From Strongylocentrotus droebachiensis (taxonomy: Eukaryota; Echinodermata; Echinoidea; Camarodonta; Strongylocentrotidae): a stretch of 64,000 nt of DNA. Both the position numbers and the translations under genes were made by a program. The stretch covers positions 413,387 to 477,386 of the forward strand of contig JAVYIG010000698.1 in NCBI GenBank assembly GCA_035222895.1, in the 5' to 3' direction. Each line of letters starts with the position of its first letter. Position 1 is the first letter of the stretch. The notes under the pieces were generated by a model. It did not search any database. It was not told where the DNA came from and was given only the letters and a program-made list of their open reading frames with translations. This document shows positions 44,061-55,743 of the stretch, piece by piece.

Positions 44061-44410
44061 TGATATTGTAAAAGAAATTTCGTGATATTGTTTGGCCTGT
44101 GACAATATTTAAAGTGGAAGCATAGATAAAACCATTTGAGACCAAATGAACTTGTTTTAAGATATCAATGCAGGGGCGGCGGGGCGTCTTCCCTTTCAAA
44201 GTTGAGGGGGTTACCAAAAAGGGCTCTTTTTGGACAAACAGGGGCACCTACAAAGGTAATCCTCAAAGCCCAAAAATACCATTTTAAGTTATTGGTATAA
44301 ACCCCTATATTGTGATTACATTTTCAGTGATGATTTCAATATTTACTCCCTCTTTACATGGTCTAAGATACTGCTGGAGCATCATACTTGTCAGCTGGGT
44401 TTAATGGGCT
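44060..44410 (+). repeat. Y block, copy 1 (downstream of the array)
   Basis: Shared with 48760-49070 and 50390-50710: GACAATATTTAA, AACTTGTTTTAAGATATCAA, TGCAGGGGCGGCGGGGCGTC, GGGCTCTTTYTGGACAAA and GATTTCAATATTTA. Always directly follows the 108-bp units, so array plus Y is one mobile or duplicated unit. Confidence 0.8.
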
Positions 44411-44669
44411 GAATATTCATTTGCGAACGATCGAAGGGAACAAGCAAAAATAATAATATTTGTGAAGCCGCAGTGCGAAAAATTACATCTTATAAAGAGG
44501 CGATAAAAGAAGCCAATCCTGTTGGGGGTTTTATTAGCACAATCTAATAATGAAAAAAATACATTTCTATGTACATATATTTTTGTTGTATTGAGATTGA
44601 AAACATAGACTGAACTGAGTGTATATAGTCAATCAGTGGAGCCAGACGTAGTCTTGGTGGAATAACCGC

Positions 44670-45035
44670 CGATATAAGACACTAAAGTTTTCGGTCTACC
44701 CTAGCTGTAGCCTTAAGGTTAAAAGAAAAATCCAACCTAAATAAGAAAGTGCTCTGAAGAAATCAGAAAAGATTAGGGAAGCGGGTTGATGAAAATAAGC
44801 GGGTTGATGAAAATAAAGGATTTGAACAAAACATGTGAAAGTTATGAATTTATTTAAGTTGTAATCATTGTAATCACTGTATTTATGGGCACATCAAATT
44901 TGCTGAATCAGTAATGTCATTGTGACATAATGCCAGACAACTTTGTCATTTGTTGCAAATCACAAAAAGACTAAAATGTCAACTTTTCAAAATGTGTAAC
45001 GTACTTAGGAGGGTCTCTTTTTTGTAGGGGACCTA
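44670..45035 (+). repeat. Dispersed repeat, second copy at 54880-55170
   Basis: Both copies share TCGGTCTACCCTAG, AAAATCCAACCT, AGTGCTCTGAA, GGGCACATCAAATT and CACTGTGACATAA in the same order and orientation. Non-coding. The copy here has an internal tandem duplication of GCGGGTTGATGAAAATAA. Confidence 0.65.
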
Positions 45036-45618
45036 TTTATTTATTTATTTCATTTTTTTATAATAATTTTATTGTCTATGTATGTTATTGTTTGTTGTTA
45101 TGTTCCTGGATTTTTTTAAAATTTATTAATATCATCATTATAATACACCATCATTTCAAAATCCACTTTTATAGTTTATGAAGAAACATCGGATTTATTG
45201 TTGAAAAGATCATATAATAGCATGCGTTGGAATAGTGGTATCAGAGATCATTTTTTAATCTAAATAATATCTGATCTATTCAATATTATATATAGTTTGT
45301 TGATTTTAATTGTTTTCGTTAACTGTTATTGACAACATAATACAATACTTAACCTATAAGAGATTCATCTTCATGTAACTTTTCGTTATATCACCAACTA
45401 TCCTTAATTCTTAATCATAATCGAGCTTGATCACCAATCACAGGTATATTGAAAATGGGAAGATACGTACATATTTGAGCTAAATATATATCTTAAGAGA
45501 TGAACGTGATATATCATATTATTATCGAATCTCGGACCTATGCATTTTTATATGACGACAATGGTAACATTCTACAATCCTTGCTCGTTCGTTCGTGTCT
45601 CCTTAGATCAAGATTAAT

Positions 45619-46735
45619 GTTCAGTTCAGTTCAGTTCATTTATTTCAATCATAAAACCATAACATAATATATATACAAAAGTAACATGAAACAATCATAA
45701 TCTTACAATTCTGGAATTAAGAAATTGGAGACTAAAAAGGAAGTTTGAAAAACTTGTAAGTATAATAGTCCCCTGACATAAATAATAAATAACAAGATTA
45801 CATGGTTGTACACGTTACTACAACAATAACAATATATACATGATATACTACACATTATAGATACACACCGATGAACACACACACACCATACACACACACA
45901 CACACACATGCATGGTACATTGCAAGGTAGAACAAGTTAAAAGAAAGAGTTAAGGGAAATAAGAAGAGACCAACTGTCTCTTCAATAGAACTTTAAAGGA
46001 TGATATAGTTGAGCATAATGTTAGCTTATCAGTTAAATCATTCCAAATACGGGGACCATTATGTCTAAAAGAGTAAAGCATTAACTGGGTAGAGACCTTT
46101 GGATAATGATATTTGATACAGGAACGAGTATTATATGAATGAACAGATTTGTTAAGGATAAACATTTGACAAACTCTTTTAGGTACATAGTTATTATAAA
46201 CATTATACATCATAATAGCACTTTTAATTTTATTTATATCATAAATATTGAGTGTTCTTAGGCGAAAAAACAGGGGACGTGAATGAGCTTGATAATGGGA
46301 GTTTGTACATATTCTTAAAGCTTTCTTTTGAAGTTTATAGAGAGGTTATAGTTTAGTTGTTCCCACACCGACCCAGGTGATATTACAATAATTTAAGTAA
46401 GGCAAAATTAAACAATTATACAACATAAACAATACTTTTTCAGGAAGAAATGCACGTAATTTACAAAGAACACCAATGTTTTAGATATGTTGTTAGTTAA
46501 ATACAATCGATGATCCTGAAAAGATAAATTATCATCCAAAAGGATACTAAGAAATTTAACAGAAGAGCACACGTTCAAATTTATATTGTTTATAAATATT
46601 TGTACATGATTAATATTGCAAGGATTAGTTGTATTATGAAAATAAAGTACACTTGTTTTGTCATACTTTATCATCAATTCATTAGCATTAAACCATTCAA
46701 CAACCTTTTCTAATTCTTTATTTCGTTATGTATCT
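45619..46735 (-). pseudogene. 5'-truncated LINE with (GAACT)n tail
   Basis: On the minus strand the fragment starts near ELEKVVEWFNANELMIKYDK, reads VKFLSILLDDNLSFQDH, and after frameshifts ends HSYNTRSCIKYHYPKV / HNGPRIWNDL, the same C-terminal pattern as the LINE at 19870-21430. The 3' end carries three GAACT repeats (45619-45638 on the plus strand). A (CA)n microsatellite lies in its 3' UTR at 45878-45907. Related to, but not the same family as, the 19.9-kb LINE because the tails differ. Confidence 0.8.
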
Positions 46736-46811
46736 TGATCTTCGGAGTAGTTGCTACAACCGGCCGTGTTAGACACGTTGCCCATTAGGAGGACAATAAT
46801 TAAACGGACAA

Positions 46812-46851
46812 GTTTTAGGGTTAGGGTCATGGTTATGGTTAGGGTTAGGAT
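46812..46851 (+). repeat. Short TTAGGG-like run
   Basis: GGGTTAGGG-type units with variants (CATGGTTATGGTTAGGGTTA) over about 40 bases. Resembles interstitial telomere repeat but is too short and irregular to claim it. Confidence 0.3.
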
Positions 46852-47805
46852 TTGTATGATGTCCACGTTATCTACATATATATATATATTAAATAATTTA
46901 TATTCATACATGTATTTCTACTGTTATATTGTTTCAATATTTGTTATGATACCAAATCGAATTTTTCTCCCGAGGAAGACGTAAGAATACGTCGAAAATT
47001 CGAGCTGTGACATTAATCAATGATTACCTACAATGCATTCCATACCTAAACCTTGACTTACTTTATAAAGTGGCATAGCAAACTGTGGCAAGAAAATGAA
47101 GCCGTCTGTATCGCAAAGCCAAATAGTTGATGATGTCGGTGAATCATTAATTGTAATGACTTATCATTTATATATGTCATGTATATATCTCATGTCATCT
47201 AAAACGCCCCTAAGACCGACGTGAACTTACTATTCATAACATCATCGAAGCCGGATTTCATTAGATGATATGACGATACTGGTGGCATTTCGTGATTTTA
47301 TATAACCAAATAAATTTAACAGTTTATGCTTCATCCTGTTGTGCAAAATTACCCTCTTTGTGATCTGTCCCATCTTTGATAGCTTTTGATTTGTGTCCTT
47401 CGATGTTGATTTCTGGGGAGCTGAATTCAGACATTATAGTGATTGAAGTATGGACCTGTATAAAGAACAACAACTACAATCGTTGTTGATACCAAAGAGA
47501 GCAGGAATGATAAAATATTCAAATTCAAGACAAAATATTACAATGTGAATGGTGATCGAGCGCATTTACCCTCTAACTAACAACAAAATCGAACGAGAGA
47601 GAGAGAAATATCCAATGTTTTCTTATTTTAAACATAATTTTTAAACAAAATTAACCCCCTGCACTTTGGAAAATGGCCAGTGTACGTGTGATTCTTCGGA
47701 AACTTTGTTGAAGGATGTTGGTTGGTTTGTTTAACCTAATTCTAAGGAAGCATGTGTATGCTTATAAGTAAGCAACCAGGGAATTGAATGAGAATTAATC
47801 CTTAC

Positions 47806-47892
47806 CATAGGGTACTAGCGCATCGAATTGCTTTCGAACCCGGGACCTCTCGGTTACGAGACCACTGCTCTACAACTGAGCCAGCGCGCCTC
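47806..47892 (-). other. tRNA-Thr-like SINE head within the X block
   Basis: On the minus strand: GCGCGCTGGCTCAGTTGTAG as A box, anticodon loop CTCGTAA (CGT, threonine-like) and CCCGGGTTCGAAAGC as B box. Acceptor strands do not pair well. The paralogous copy at 49695-49785 is more decayed (GACCTCCCGGTTACGAAACC in plus orientation). Confidence 0.65.
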
Positions 47893-47979
47893 ACTTATTA
47901 GATTATTCAAACGTAAAGTTACGTATATCTCAGAACTTTTTGCCGTACAAAGATAATGACAAAGACTGGATGACTTTAA

Positions 47980-48344
47980 GATATAGACAAGTTTTAGAAA
48001 CACCCCCTCTCAAAAAATGAAATGGAAGCTCTTATTACCAATCATGTGAAAGAATATTTTTGAACTAATACGTGATGATACAAATTTTGCCGGGAGACCG
48101 CCTATTATTAAATTATCATATATATCCGGACTGAATAGATATAGGGTAGTCCCATATGCATCTTTCTGTGTACACTGCTTGTAGCTTTACAAATACTGAG
48201 CCAAATTTCTTATCATTTTGATGATTCCAGAACCTTGCAGTACACATCAATACTTATATGCTAGATGATCAACCTTTTCTGATCGACTGATTCCACAACG
48301 CTTCTTTCACAATACAATCGCATGACCAGAACTGGTCTATATCT
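47980..48344. mobile_element. 365-bp MITE with TTAA target duplication, copy A
   Basis: TTAA flanks the element at 47976-47979 and 48345-48348. The ends are GATATAGACAAGTTTTAGAA and, inverted, AGATATAGACCAGTTCTGGT. The paralogous X' block has a single TTAA at 49857-49860 and no element. Copy B is at 57324-57721. TTAA duplications are the hallmark of piggyBac-type transposases. Confidence 0.88.
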
Positions 48345-48633
48345 TTAAAAAAGAAATTCCATAAACTGACAATGAATTTGATTATAATTTAATTATTATT
48401 CAAAGAAATAAAGGGAAAATTCGTTAATGCTAGCAAAGTGGTCCTGAAAAATTCACATCTCTCCCATCAATCCACTTTTGCTGTTAAATTTTTCTCATCT
48501 GTAAGATATCAACTTCAATCTTGTTTGCGGAAACTAAAGTAATTGTCATAATGTGAACTTAACATAACCCTTCATTCGAATTGGATATCTAAAACACCCA
48601 TGTAAAACCGTTATTTTGTCGTATGATATTATA

Positions 48634-49070
48634 AGAGGAATCTGATGATATCGTTTGGCCTATAGCGTGTTATTAATCTATTAATCTTTCGGATCAAAGT
48701 ATATATTTTTTCTTTAGGAAGTGTGTCGTATGACATTGTAAGATGAATCTGATGATATTGTTTGGCCTATGACAACATTTAACGTGGAAGCAAAACATCG
48801 TTTTAAAACCACGTAAACTTGTTTTATAAGATATCAATGCATGGGGCGGTGAAGCGTCTTCCTTTCAACGGAGGTGGGCACCAAGAAGGGCTCTTTCTGG
48901 AAAAAAAGGGGGCACCTATAAAGGAAACCTCAAAGCAAAAAATTACAATTTGTAGCCATAGCTATATACCTCTACTTTGTGATTACATTATCAGGGATGA
49001 TTTCAATATTTATTCTCTCTTTAAATGGCATAAGATACTGCATAAGCATTATACCTGTCAGCTGGGTTTT
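48634..49070 (+). repeat. Y block, copy 2 with one and a half 108-bp units
   Basis: Starts ATAAGAGGAATCTGATGATA, includes CTATAGCGTGTTATTAATCT, then the Y landmarks (CATGGGGCGGTGAAGCGTC, GGGCTCTTTCTGG) and ends CAGCTGGGTTTTG, immediately joined to X'. Confidence 0.8.
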
Positions 49071-49075
49071 GTTAT

Positions 49076-50130
49076 GTATATATCTCATGTCATCTAAAAT
49101 GCCCCTAAGCCCGACATGAACTTACTATTCATAACATCATCGAAGCCGGATTTCATTAGATGATATGACGATACTGGTGGCATTTCGTGATTTTATATAA
49201 CCAAATAAATTTAACAGTTTATGCTTCATCCTGTTGTGCCAAATTACCCTCTTCGTGATCTGTCCCATCTTTGATAGCTTTTGATTTGTGTCCTTCGATG
49301 TTGATTTCTGGGGAGCTGTATGGACCTGTATAAAGAACAACAACTACAATCGTTTTTTATAACAAAGAGAGCAAGAGAGAGAAAACATTCATATTCCAGG
49401 CACAAATGTTAAAATTGTAATGTTCATCGAGCGCCTTTAACCTCTAACTAACAACAAAAACAAAAGAGAGAAAGAGATAGAGAAATATTCAACTTTAAAA
49501 AAAAAACGTTTTAAACCAAATTAACCCCTGAACTTTGGAAGATGGCCGGTGTACGTGTGATTCCTGTGAAACTTCGTTAAAGGATGTTGGTTGGTTTGTT
49601 TAACCTGATTCAAAGGAAGCACGTATATGCTTATAAGTCAGCAACCAGGGGACCCACTTGTCCTTTCTGAATGTGGATTAATCCTTACCCTAGGGCACTA
49701 GCGCATCAAATTCCTTTCGAACCGAGGACCTCCCGGTTACGAAACCACTGCTTCTGCTACTAGCCCATTTCGTCTCACTTATTATATTTCAAACGTAAAA
49801 TTACGTGTATCTCAGACCTATTTGCCGAGCAAAGATAATGACAAAGAATGAGTGACTTAAACAAGAAATCTGTAAATGTCATAAACTGACAATGAAATTT
49901 AACAAATCCTCATGAATTTGATTATAATTTATATATTACTCAAAGTTATAAGGGGGAAATTAATTTATGTTAGAAAAGTGGTCCTGATAAATTCACATCT
50001 CTCCCATAAATCCACTTTTGCTGTTAAATCTTTCTCATGTTTAAGATATCAATTTAAATCATTTTTGCAGAAACTATAATCCTTCTTTCGAATTGGATAT
50101 CTAAAACGCCCATGTAAAACCGTTATTTTG
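49076..50130. repeat. X' block, second copy without the MITE
   Basis: Begins at the same base as X relative to ATATATCTCATGTCATCT. Contains the empty MITE site (TTAA at 49857-49860). Divergence from X is scattered substitutions plus small indels. X and X' with Y and Y' make a tandem duplication with period about 1.9 kb. Confidence 0.88.
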
Positions 50131-50159
50131 TCGCATGTTTGTGAGTGTACTCAATATTA

Positions 50160-50710
50160 TAAACGTATATTATAGCGCGTGATTAATCTATTAATCTTTC
50201 CCATCAAATTATATATTTGTTCTTTAGTTAGTGTTTCGTATGATATTATGAGAGGAATCTCATGATATCATTTGGCATATAGCGTGTGATTAATCTATTA
50301 ATCTTTCAGATCAAAGTATATATTTGACTTGTTCTTTAGGTAGTGGTTGGTATGATATTGTAAAAGAAATCTCATGATATTGTTTGGCCTGTGACAATAT
50401 TTAACGTGGAAGCATAGATAAAACCATTGCGACCAAATGAACTTGTTTTAAGATATCAATGCAGGGGCGGCGGGGCGTCTTTCCTTTCAAAGAGGGGGGG
50501 GGTCACCAAAAATGGGCTCTTTCTGGACAAAAAGGGGGCACCTACAAAGGGAAACGTCAAAGCGAAAAAATACAAGTTTTAATTATTGGTATATGGTATT
50601 TAAATATCCCTATATTGTGATTACATTATAAGGGATGATTTCAATATTTTTGTCTCTCTTTACATGGTCTAAGATACTGCTTGAGCATCATACTTGTAAG
50701 CTAGGCTCAA
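50160..50710 (+). repeat. Y' block, copy 3 with about two 108-bp units
   Basis: Has GCGCGTGATTAATCTATTAA, a second unit near 50280, and the Y landmarks through TAAGATACTGCTTGAGCATC. The ACTTGT insertion in TATATTTGACTTGTTCTTTA is unique to this copy. Confidence 0.8.
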
Positions 50711-51755
50711 GCCTCGAAACCCCTACCCATTATTAGGGGGTCATTTCTCTCGAAAAAAAGACGCATTTTCCACAATTTTCGGGTGTTTTTCGGACATATT
50801 GCCCCAGTTGTCTCATTTTCGCTCGTTGGACCAAAGCCAGCACAAACGTAGCTAGTTCGACGTCATTACCAAACTTGCCAATCAGCTGTCAATGACGTCA
50901 TATTGTATGAGGCGGCAAATATACTTTGTGAAATTATCGAAAAATTGACTATTTCTAATCGCAAACTAGTTTTATTTCTGTATGGAAACGCAGCCATTGT
51001 TATCTTGGCATGCATTCATGTCATCAGAATAGGGTAAAATACGTCTTACATGATTCAAGGGGTCTATTTTGCAGGAAAATTGTCAATTTCGTAGAATGTT
51101 CCACTATGTTACAGGGTGTGCCATTGGGTATGTGTGAACCGGGTGTGCGGAAATGGTGTGTCGGGGAGGGGAAGTGAGAGTGTTCGTGTGTGTGTGGTAA
51201 TTGTATGTGTGTTAAACAGTTAGTAAAATAAACCTACCAAACTACATAATACAATGAAATACTTGACTGAAAGTAGGGGAGTTTGATGTGGTGCACGGGG
51301 TGGTGCACAATTGCACCCCTCTGTAAATAATCGAATAGTCCATGGCGATCATGAATATTCATGTTTTTGCTCACCTCGGCAAAATGTTGCTTATCTTCAA
51401 TGGAAAAATTACGGAGGGGGGTTGGATGAAATGGACATAATGAACCGATCAGAACTGATCTATTATAATTCATGCTTCTTATCCTTCGTGTGCTTGAACT
51501 AAAACCTTACATCATATGTTGTGAATGATGGGAACAACTTTTGGAAATAGAAATAGCTGTTTGTAAATGTTTTACCCTATTTCATCGCTGCTATTCCATT
51601 TATGAGCTATTTTTATTATCACTTTTTTTCTTTTTTTTTCCTTCTGTTTTTATTGTTATTTCTGAAAAATTAACAGAGTAAAAGCAACAATATAATATAT
51701 AATATCATCTTAAAACTACAAAGCAGGCACCCGCTCATTTTTTATTTTTATTAAT
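50711..51755. other. Stretch without a supported gene
   Basis: Ordinary sequence with a G/T-rich run at 51110-51215 (GTGTGTG microsatellite near 51188). Nothing else is recognised. Confidence 0.4.
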
Positions 51756-51756
51756 A

Positions 51757-53393
51757 GTTTTTTTTTTATTGATTCCAAACAATACAAATTAATTTTTAGA
51801 AATAAAGTACAGTTGTTTTTCCTTGACATGAATTCAAAACATTTACATTACATGCACCCATAAACACGCACACACACACACACACACACTCACACTCATA
51901 TACTTTCCCAGGGGGAAAGTTTACATTACAAAAAGTCAATGAAGATTTTAATGACAACAGAGCTTTGCAAGACTACTACTAAATTTCAGTTAAACTTGAT
52001 AGACCATTTCTTAAAATGGACTTGTAACTTATTTTTCTTTTGGGCAATTTTATATTCTATTTTTTGTTTGAACTTTACCATTGAAACAAATGCTTCGAAA
52101 ATAAGTTCTTTTCCCTGAAACCTACAGGAGTAAATGTAATATTTTAAACATAAACAGAGAAAATTTATACAAGAGGCGTATTTGTCCCTTGACTGTATCT
52201 CAAACAAATAATTAATTTTTGACAGAGTCAGATTATAGCTGTGATCAGTGCCAGTGTTAATTTTATCCACCAATTTTTCCCACAGTGGTACAAATTTTCT
52301 ACAGTCACAAAACAAGTGATCTAAAGTTTCTGGAAAATCTGAACAAAAATAACAATTAGCAGACTCCTTTTTCCCAATCTTGAACAAAAATGCATTAAAA
52401 CCAATAGCATTATGGAAAATTTTGAAATAAAAGCTCCTTAACTGAGTCTCAATTGTGCAACAAAAGTTACTCGTATGAATAATCGACCAATCCTTCTCTT
52501 TGGGTTGATGGCCAAAAAGTACCTCCCATTTACTCTCCCTTTTGGCATTAGTACATCTGTATTTCTTTAGCAGAATATTGTATGTATACTTCGACATTTT
52601 CTTTTGACTTAATAGATCTTTAAAAATTTGATTAAATATATTCTCATCCACATTAAGAGAATTATCAAACCACTCCAAAAATATGCCATTCATGAGGGAG
52701 TCACGTTTTCTTCGGTCTCTAATAAAAATGTCAAACTCAATTACGAGGTCTTCAAATGTTTTGGGGTTACCAAAACCATTATGTAATTGAAAAATGGAAT
52801 GAATACCCCTTTCATCCCAAACTGGATAGAAAAAGTGTATTCTATATTGCAATCTTACATTTCTATTCCACTGACATAAACCTAATTCTCTTTTCGATTT
52901 TTGATTTCCAATTCAACCCTAATGCATCTTGTGGAATAACTGTACTGCCTTTCAGCTTTCATATATGAATTGCATCTGACTTACTTAAATTAATGCGACA
53001 ACCTGAAAATTTTGCAAACTAAGTCAAAGTTTCAAATAAATGTTTGAAGGAAACTGTTTCCCCATTCAAAAAACAAGTTGTGTCATCCGCAAAAAGATTT
53101 ATCTTCTTTTCAAAGTTGCCAACTGAAATTCCCTATATCCCTGGATTGTGTCGTACTGAAATAGCCAGAATTTCAATAGCTAGTATAAAAAAAAGAGGGG
53201 ATATTGGGCACCCCTGGAATATTCCTCTTTTAATTGCAACCGGATTGGACATCAAACCGTTGTTTAACACACAGCTAGTTCTGTCATTGTAAAAAGTCCT
53301 TATCCATCTTATAAAATTGTCTCCAAAATTAAAATAGTCCAAGATTGAAAATAAATAATCATGTTCTATTTTTATTATCACTTCTCCAATTCT
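51757..53393 (-). pseudogene. L1/Tx1-like LINE 3' half with RT palm and zf-RVT
   Basis: On the minus strand: EHDYLFSILDYFNFGDNFIR, KRGIFQGCPISPLFFILAIE, then (after one in-frame TAG) GISVGNFEKKINLFADDTTC with the catalytic FADD. After further breaks comes an intact 288-residue frame (52852-51986) with the HQPKEKDW / AIGFNAFLFKIGKK region and a Cys/His knuckle (CYFCSDFPETLDHLFCDC), ending HFKKWSIKFN. The 3' UTR contains a (CA)n run at 51863-51890 and ends in a short A-tail at 51757-51771 (T-run on the plus strand). The 5' part is missing from 53394 outward. Confidence 0.85.
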
Positions 53394-53982
53394 CCGCGGG
53401 CCGCGCATATTTTTTTTTACACAACTGTTTAGCCATTTTCGCGAAAAAAATTCCTAGAAGTGCTCTGGTGAAAGAGTGTAAGTCCTCAGCGCACTATAGT
53501 ATATGTGCAAGCACATTATACATCGAGGGAAGCTATATGATAGAAAAGGAAAAACAAGGATAGTGGAGAGAATATGGAGAAGGAAATACATAAGGAAAGA
53601 GAAGAGGATAAGTCAAAGGAAGAACATAGAAATACATAACGGAAGAGCTGAGACGATTATAGATTCAGGTATAGCTAGACTAATTAGGAAAACAAATAAA
53701 TACATAAAGAAGGAGAAAAGAATAGATTGAAGGAAAAAAACAAAGAAATACATGACGAAAGAGAAGAGGATAGATTGAAGGAGAACAGAGAAATACATAA
53801 CGAAAGAGAAGAGGATAGATTTAACGAGAAACAAAGATATAAGATAGGCCTACACATGTACAGCAATCCACAAATACTGCTGAGGGTAATGATAGACTAG
53901 CTCTGTCCTTAGTCGTTTGCACAGTATATTTGACTGAACTGGCTAAACAGTTGTGTAAAAAAAAAATGCGCCCGCTGGCCGC
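53394..53982. mobile_element. TIR element of about 590 bp enclosing a minisatellite
   Basis: Left end GCGGGCCGCGCATATTTTTT followed by TTTACACAACTGTTTAGCCA; the right end inverted reads GCGGGCGCATTTTTTTTTTA then CACAACTGTTTAGCCA. The interior at 53540-53845 is a tandem repeat of about 44 bases (GAAATACATAACGAAAGAGA, AGAGGATAGATTGAAGGAG), five to six units. It starts exactly where the LINE homology breaks off. Confidence 0.7.
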
Positions 53983-55743
53983 ACACCCGTGCTTTTGAAA
54001 ACTCGTTGTTGTATTTAGTCTTTAACTTACAGACTTTGGTTACGAGTATGGTATAGATATATAATCAAATATTTTACACTATAGATATTGGACCATAATT
54101 CATGATTAAATGTCTTTTTCAAATATACAGGAAATACAACATTAATTTTGGGAAGAGGAAAAGGAAGAAGAAAAGGAAGATATTAAAATAACGAACAACA
54201 CAACGTGTTAGCACGATAATACAGGGCATTTGACAGTAGACTAGTAAATTTAGTCAAACGCATTTCGTCCTTATATAACCAATGCATAATTCGTAAACTT
54301 CAGTTGCCTCCTATATATATTCATCGACAAATGACGACACACCTGCAGTTAAAACACATTTACGGCGTCTTTTGGAGGAATCCTACCAAGTACCAAGTAC
54401 CGCCCGCACGATATGGAGTGTCATTACGGGGTGTAAGCATACCAAATGCCATTGTCGCAGTCACTCATTGCGTCGTATTTTCTGCTTATTTCTTACTATT
54501 GACGAGGAATCTGGAAACCACCATTCACTCCGATCCGATCCGCACAGAAGCGCTTCATTGTGTCATATGCATTTGTTTCCTTCTTCCCATCACCCCATAA
54601 GCTTGTGCATGCGGACGAACGGGTGGTTTCCAAAGCCACGATATAACCACAGAAATTTCCATCTGGTAAGTATGGTGATATCTTTCTTATATTAGCAAAC
54701 TCGATGTTGCGTCGTAGATCACTCATGCAAATATCACAAAAATTAGTAAATTTCAAGCGAGTTCACGCGAGTCGAAGCTCGCGCCAGCTAGCCACAACTC
54801 GAGGTTCCTACTCGGCTAAGTGGGAGCCCTGCTTAAGAGACCGTAGGCCTACCTTTCCTCTTCTTCCTTTTTAGTACAGTCGGTCTACCCTAGAGCCGTA
54901 TTGTTTAAAAGGAAAATCCAACCTTAATAGACAAGTGCTCTGAAAGAAATCAGAACAAAATCAGAGTAGTGGATAGGTGAAAGTGCAGAAATAGAACAAA
55001 ACATGTGACAGTTATTGATTTATTAAAGTTGTAATCATAAATATGGGCACATCAAATTGGCTGAATCAATAAGGTCACTGTGACATAAAACACAAAATGA
55101 CTAAAATATCAACCTTTCACCAAATGTGTAACACACTCAGAAGGGTTCTTTCTTTTTGAGAGAACCTATGATTGTGTGATATCCATAACATATTTGGAGT
55201 ATTCCCCCAGTGGAGAATTAGATGAAGGGGAATACATTGTTTTTTTGGAAGAGTCTTCCTTGAATACGCCACAATCCACTGACGAAATTTACGTAGACTT
55301 AGTGATTTGATATTTCAGACATTCATAAGTCTCTTATTATGGGTCTGATTTTGTTCAACTTTCACCGTTCTGTATTGTTAATGTATGTTAATTCCCCAAA
55401 TATTTTTGTCCTTTGTATATACACCCTACACACACTCAGAATATTTTTAATATGCTATTTAATTAATTAGTACATGTAGTTTTAATTCATAAACCCTTTA
55501 AAGGTGTATTGTGTCTCTCTTCTCGGATATAAGCTAGATCTTCACAATACATTTTGACAGCCCCTTTTAATTTGAATAAAGTTCAGTATTAAATCACAAG
55601 AATCAAATCAAGAGGCAGTTGTTCGGATGAGGGAGAAAAGGTGAACCATTCTTTGTACAAATGTACATGCAAGTCACTTATATGAGTAATTCGCAATTTC
55701 GCATAGTAAACAGCAGAATCCCCCCTTATTTTTTCAATTACAG
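53983..55743. other. Flank and probable upstream intron of the 2A leader exon
   Basis: Contains the second copy of the 44670-45035 repeat at 54880-55170. Open stretches at 54304-54756 overlap on both strands and have no recognised motif. The region ends in a polypyrimidine acceptor (TTATTTTTTCAATTACAG). Confidence 0.45.

Larger units (their letters stand above)
47183..48610. repeat. X block, first copy (contains a MITE)
   Basis: CATGTCATCTAAAACGCCCC through CCGGATTTCATTAGATGATA, CGTTAAAGGATGTTGGTTGG-like and CTGACAATGAATTTGATTAT match 49076-50130 over its whole length, except for the 365-bp MITE present only here. A tRNA-derived stretch is part of the block (47800-47890). Confidence 0.88.

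Noticed and set aside
46812-46851. Interstitial telomere repeat
   Set aside because: Only about 40 bases, irregular, with CATGGTTATGG interruptions; similar G/T-rich runs occur by chance elsewhere (for example 32336-32390).
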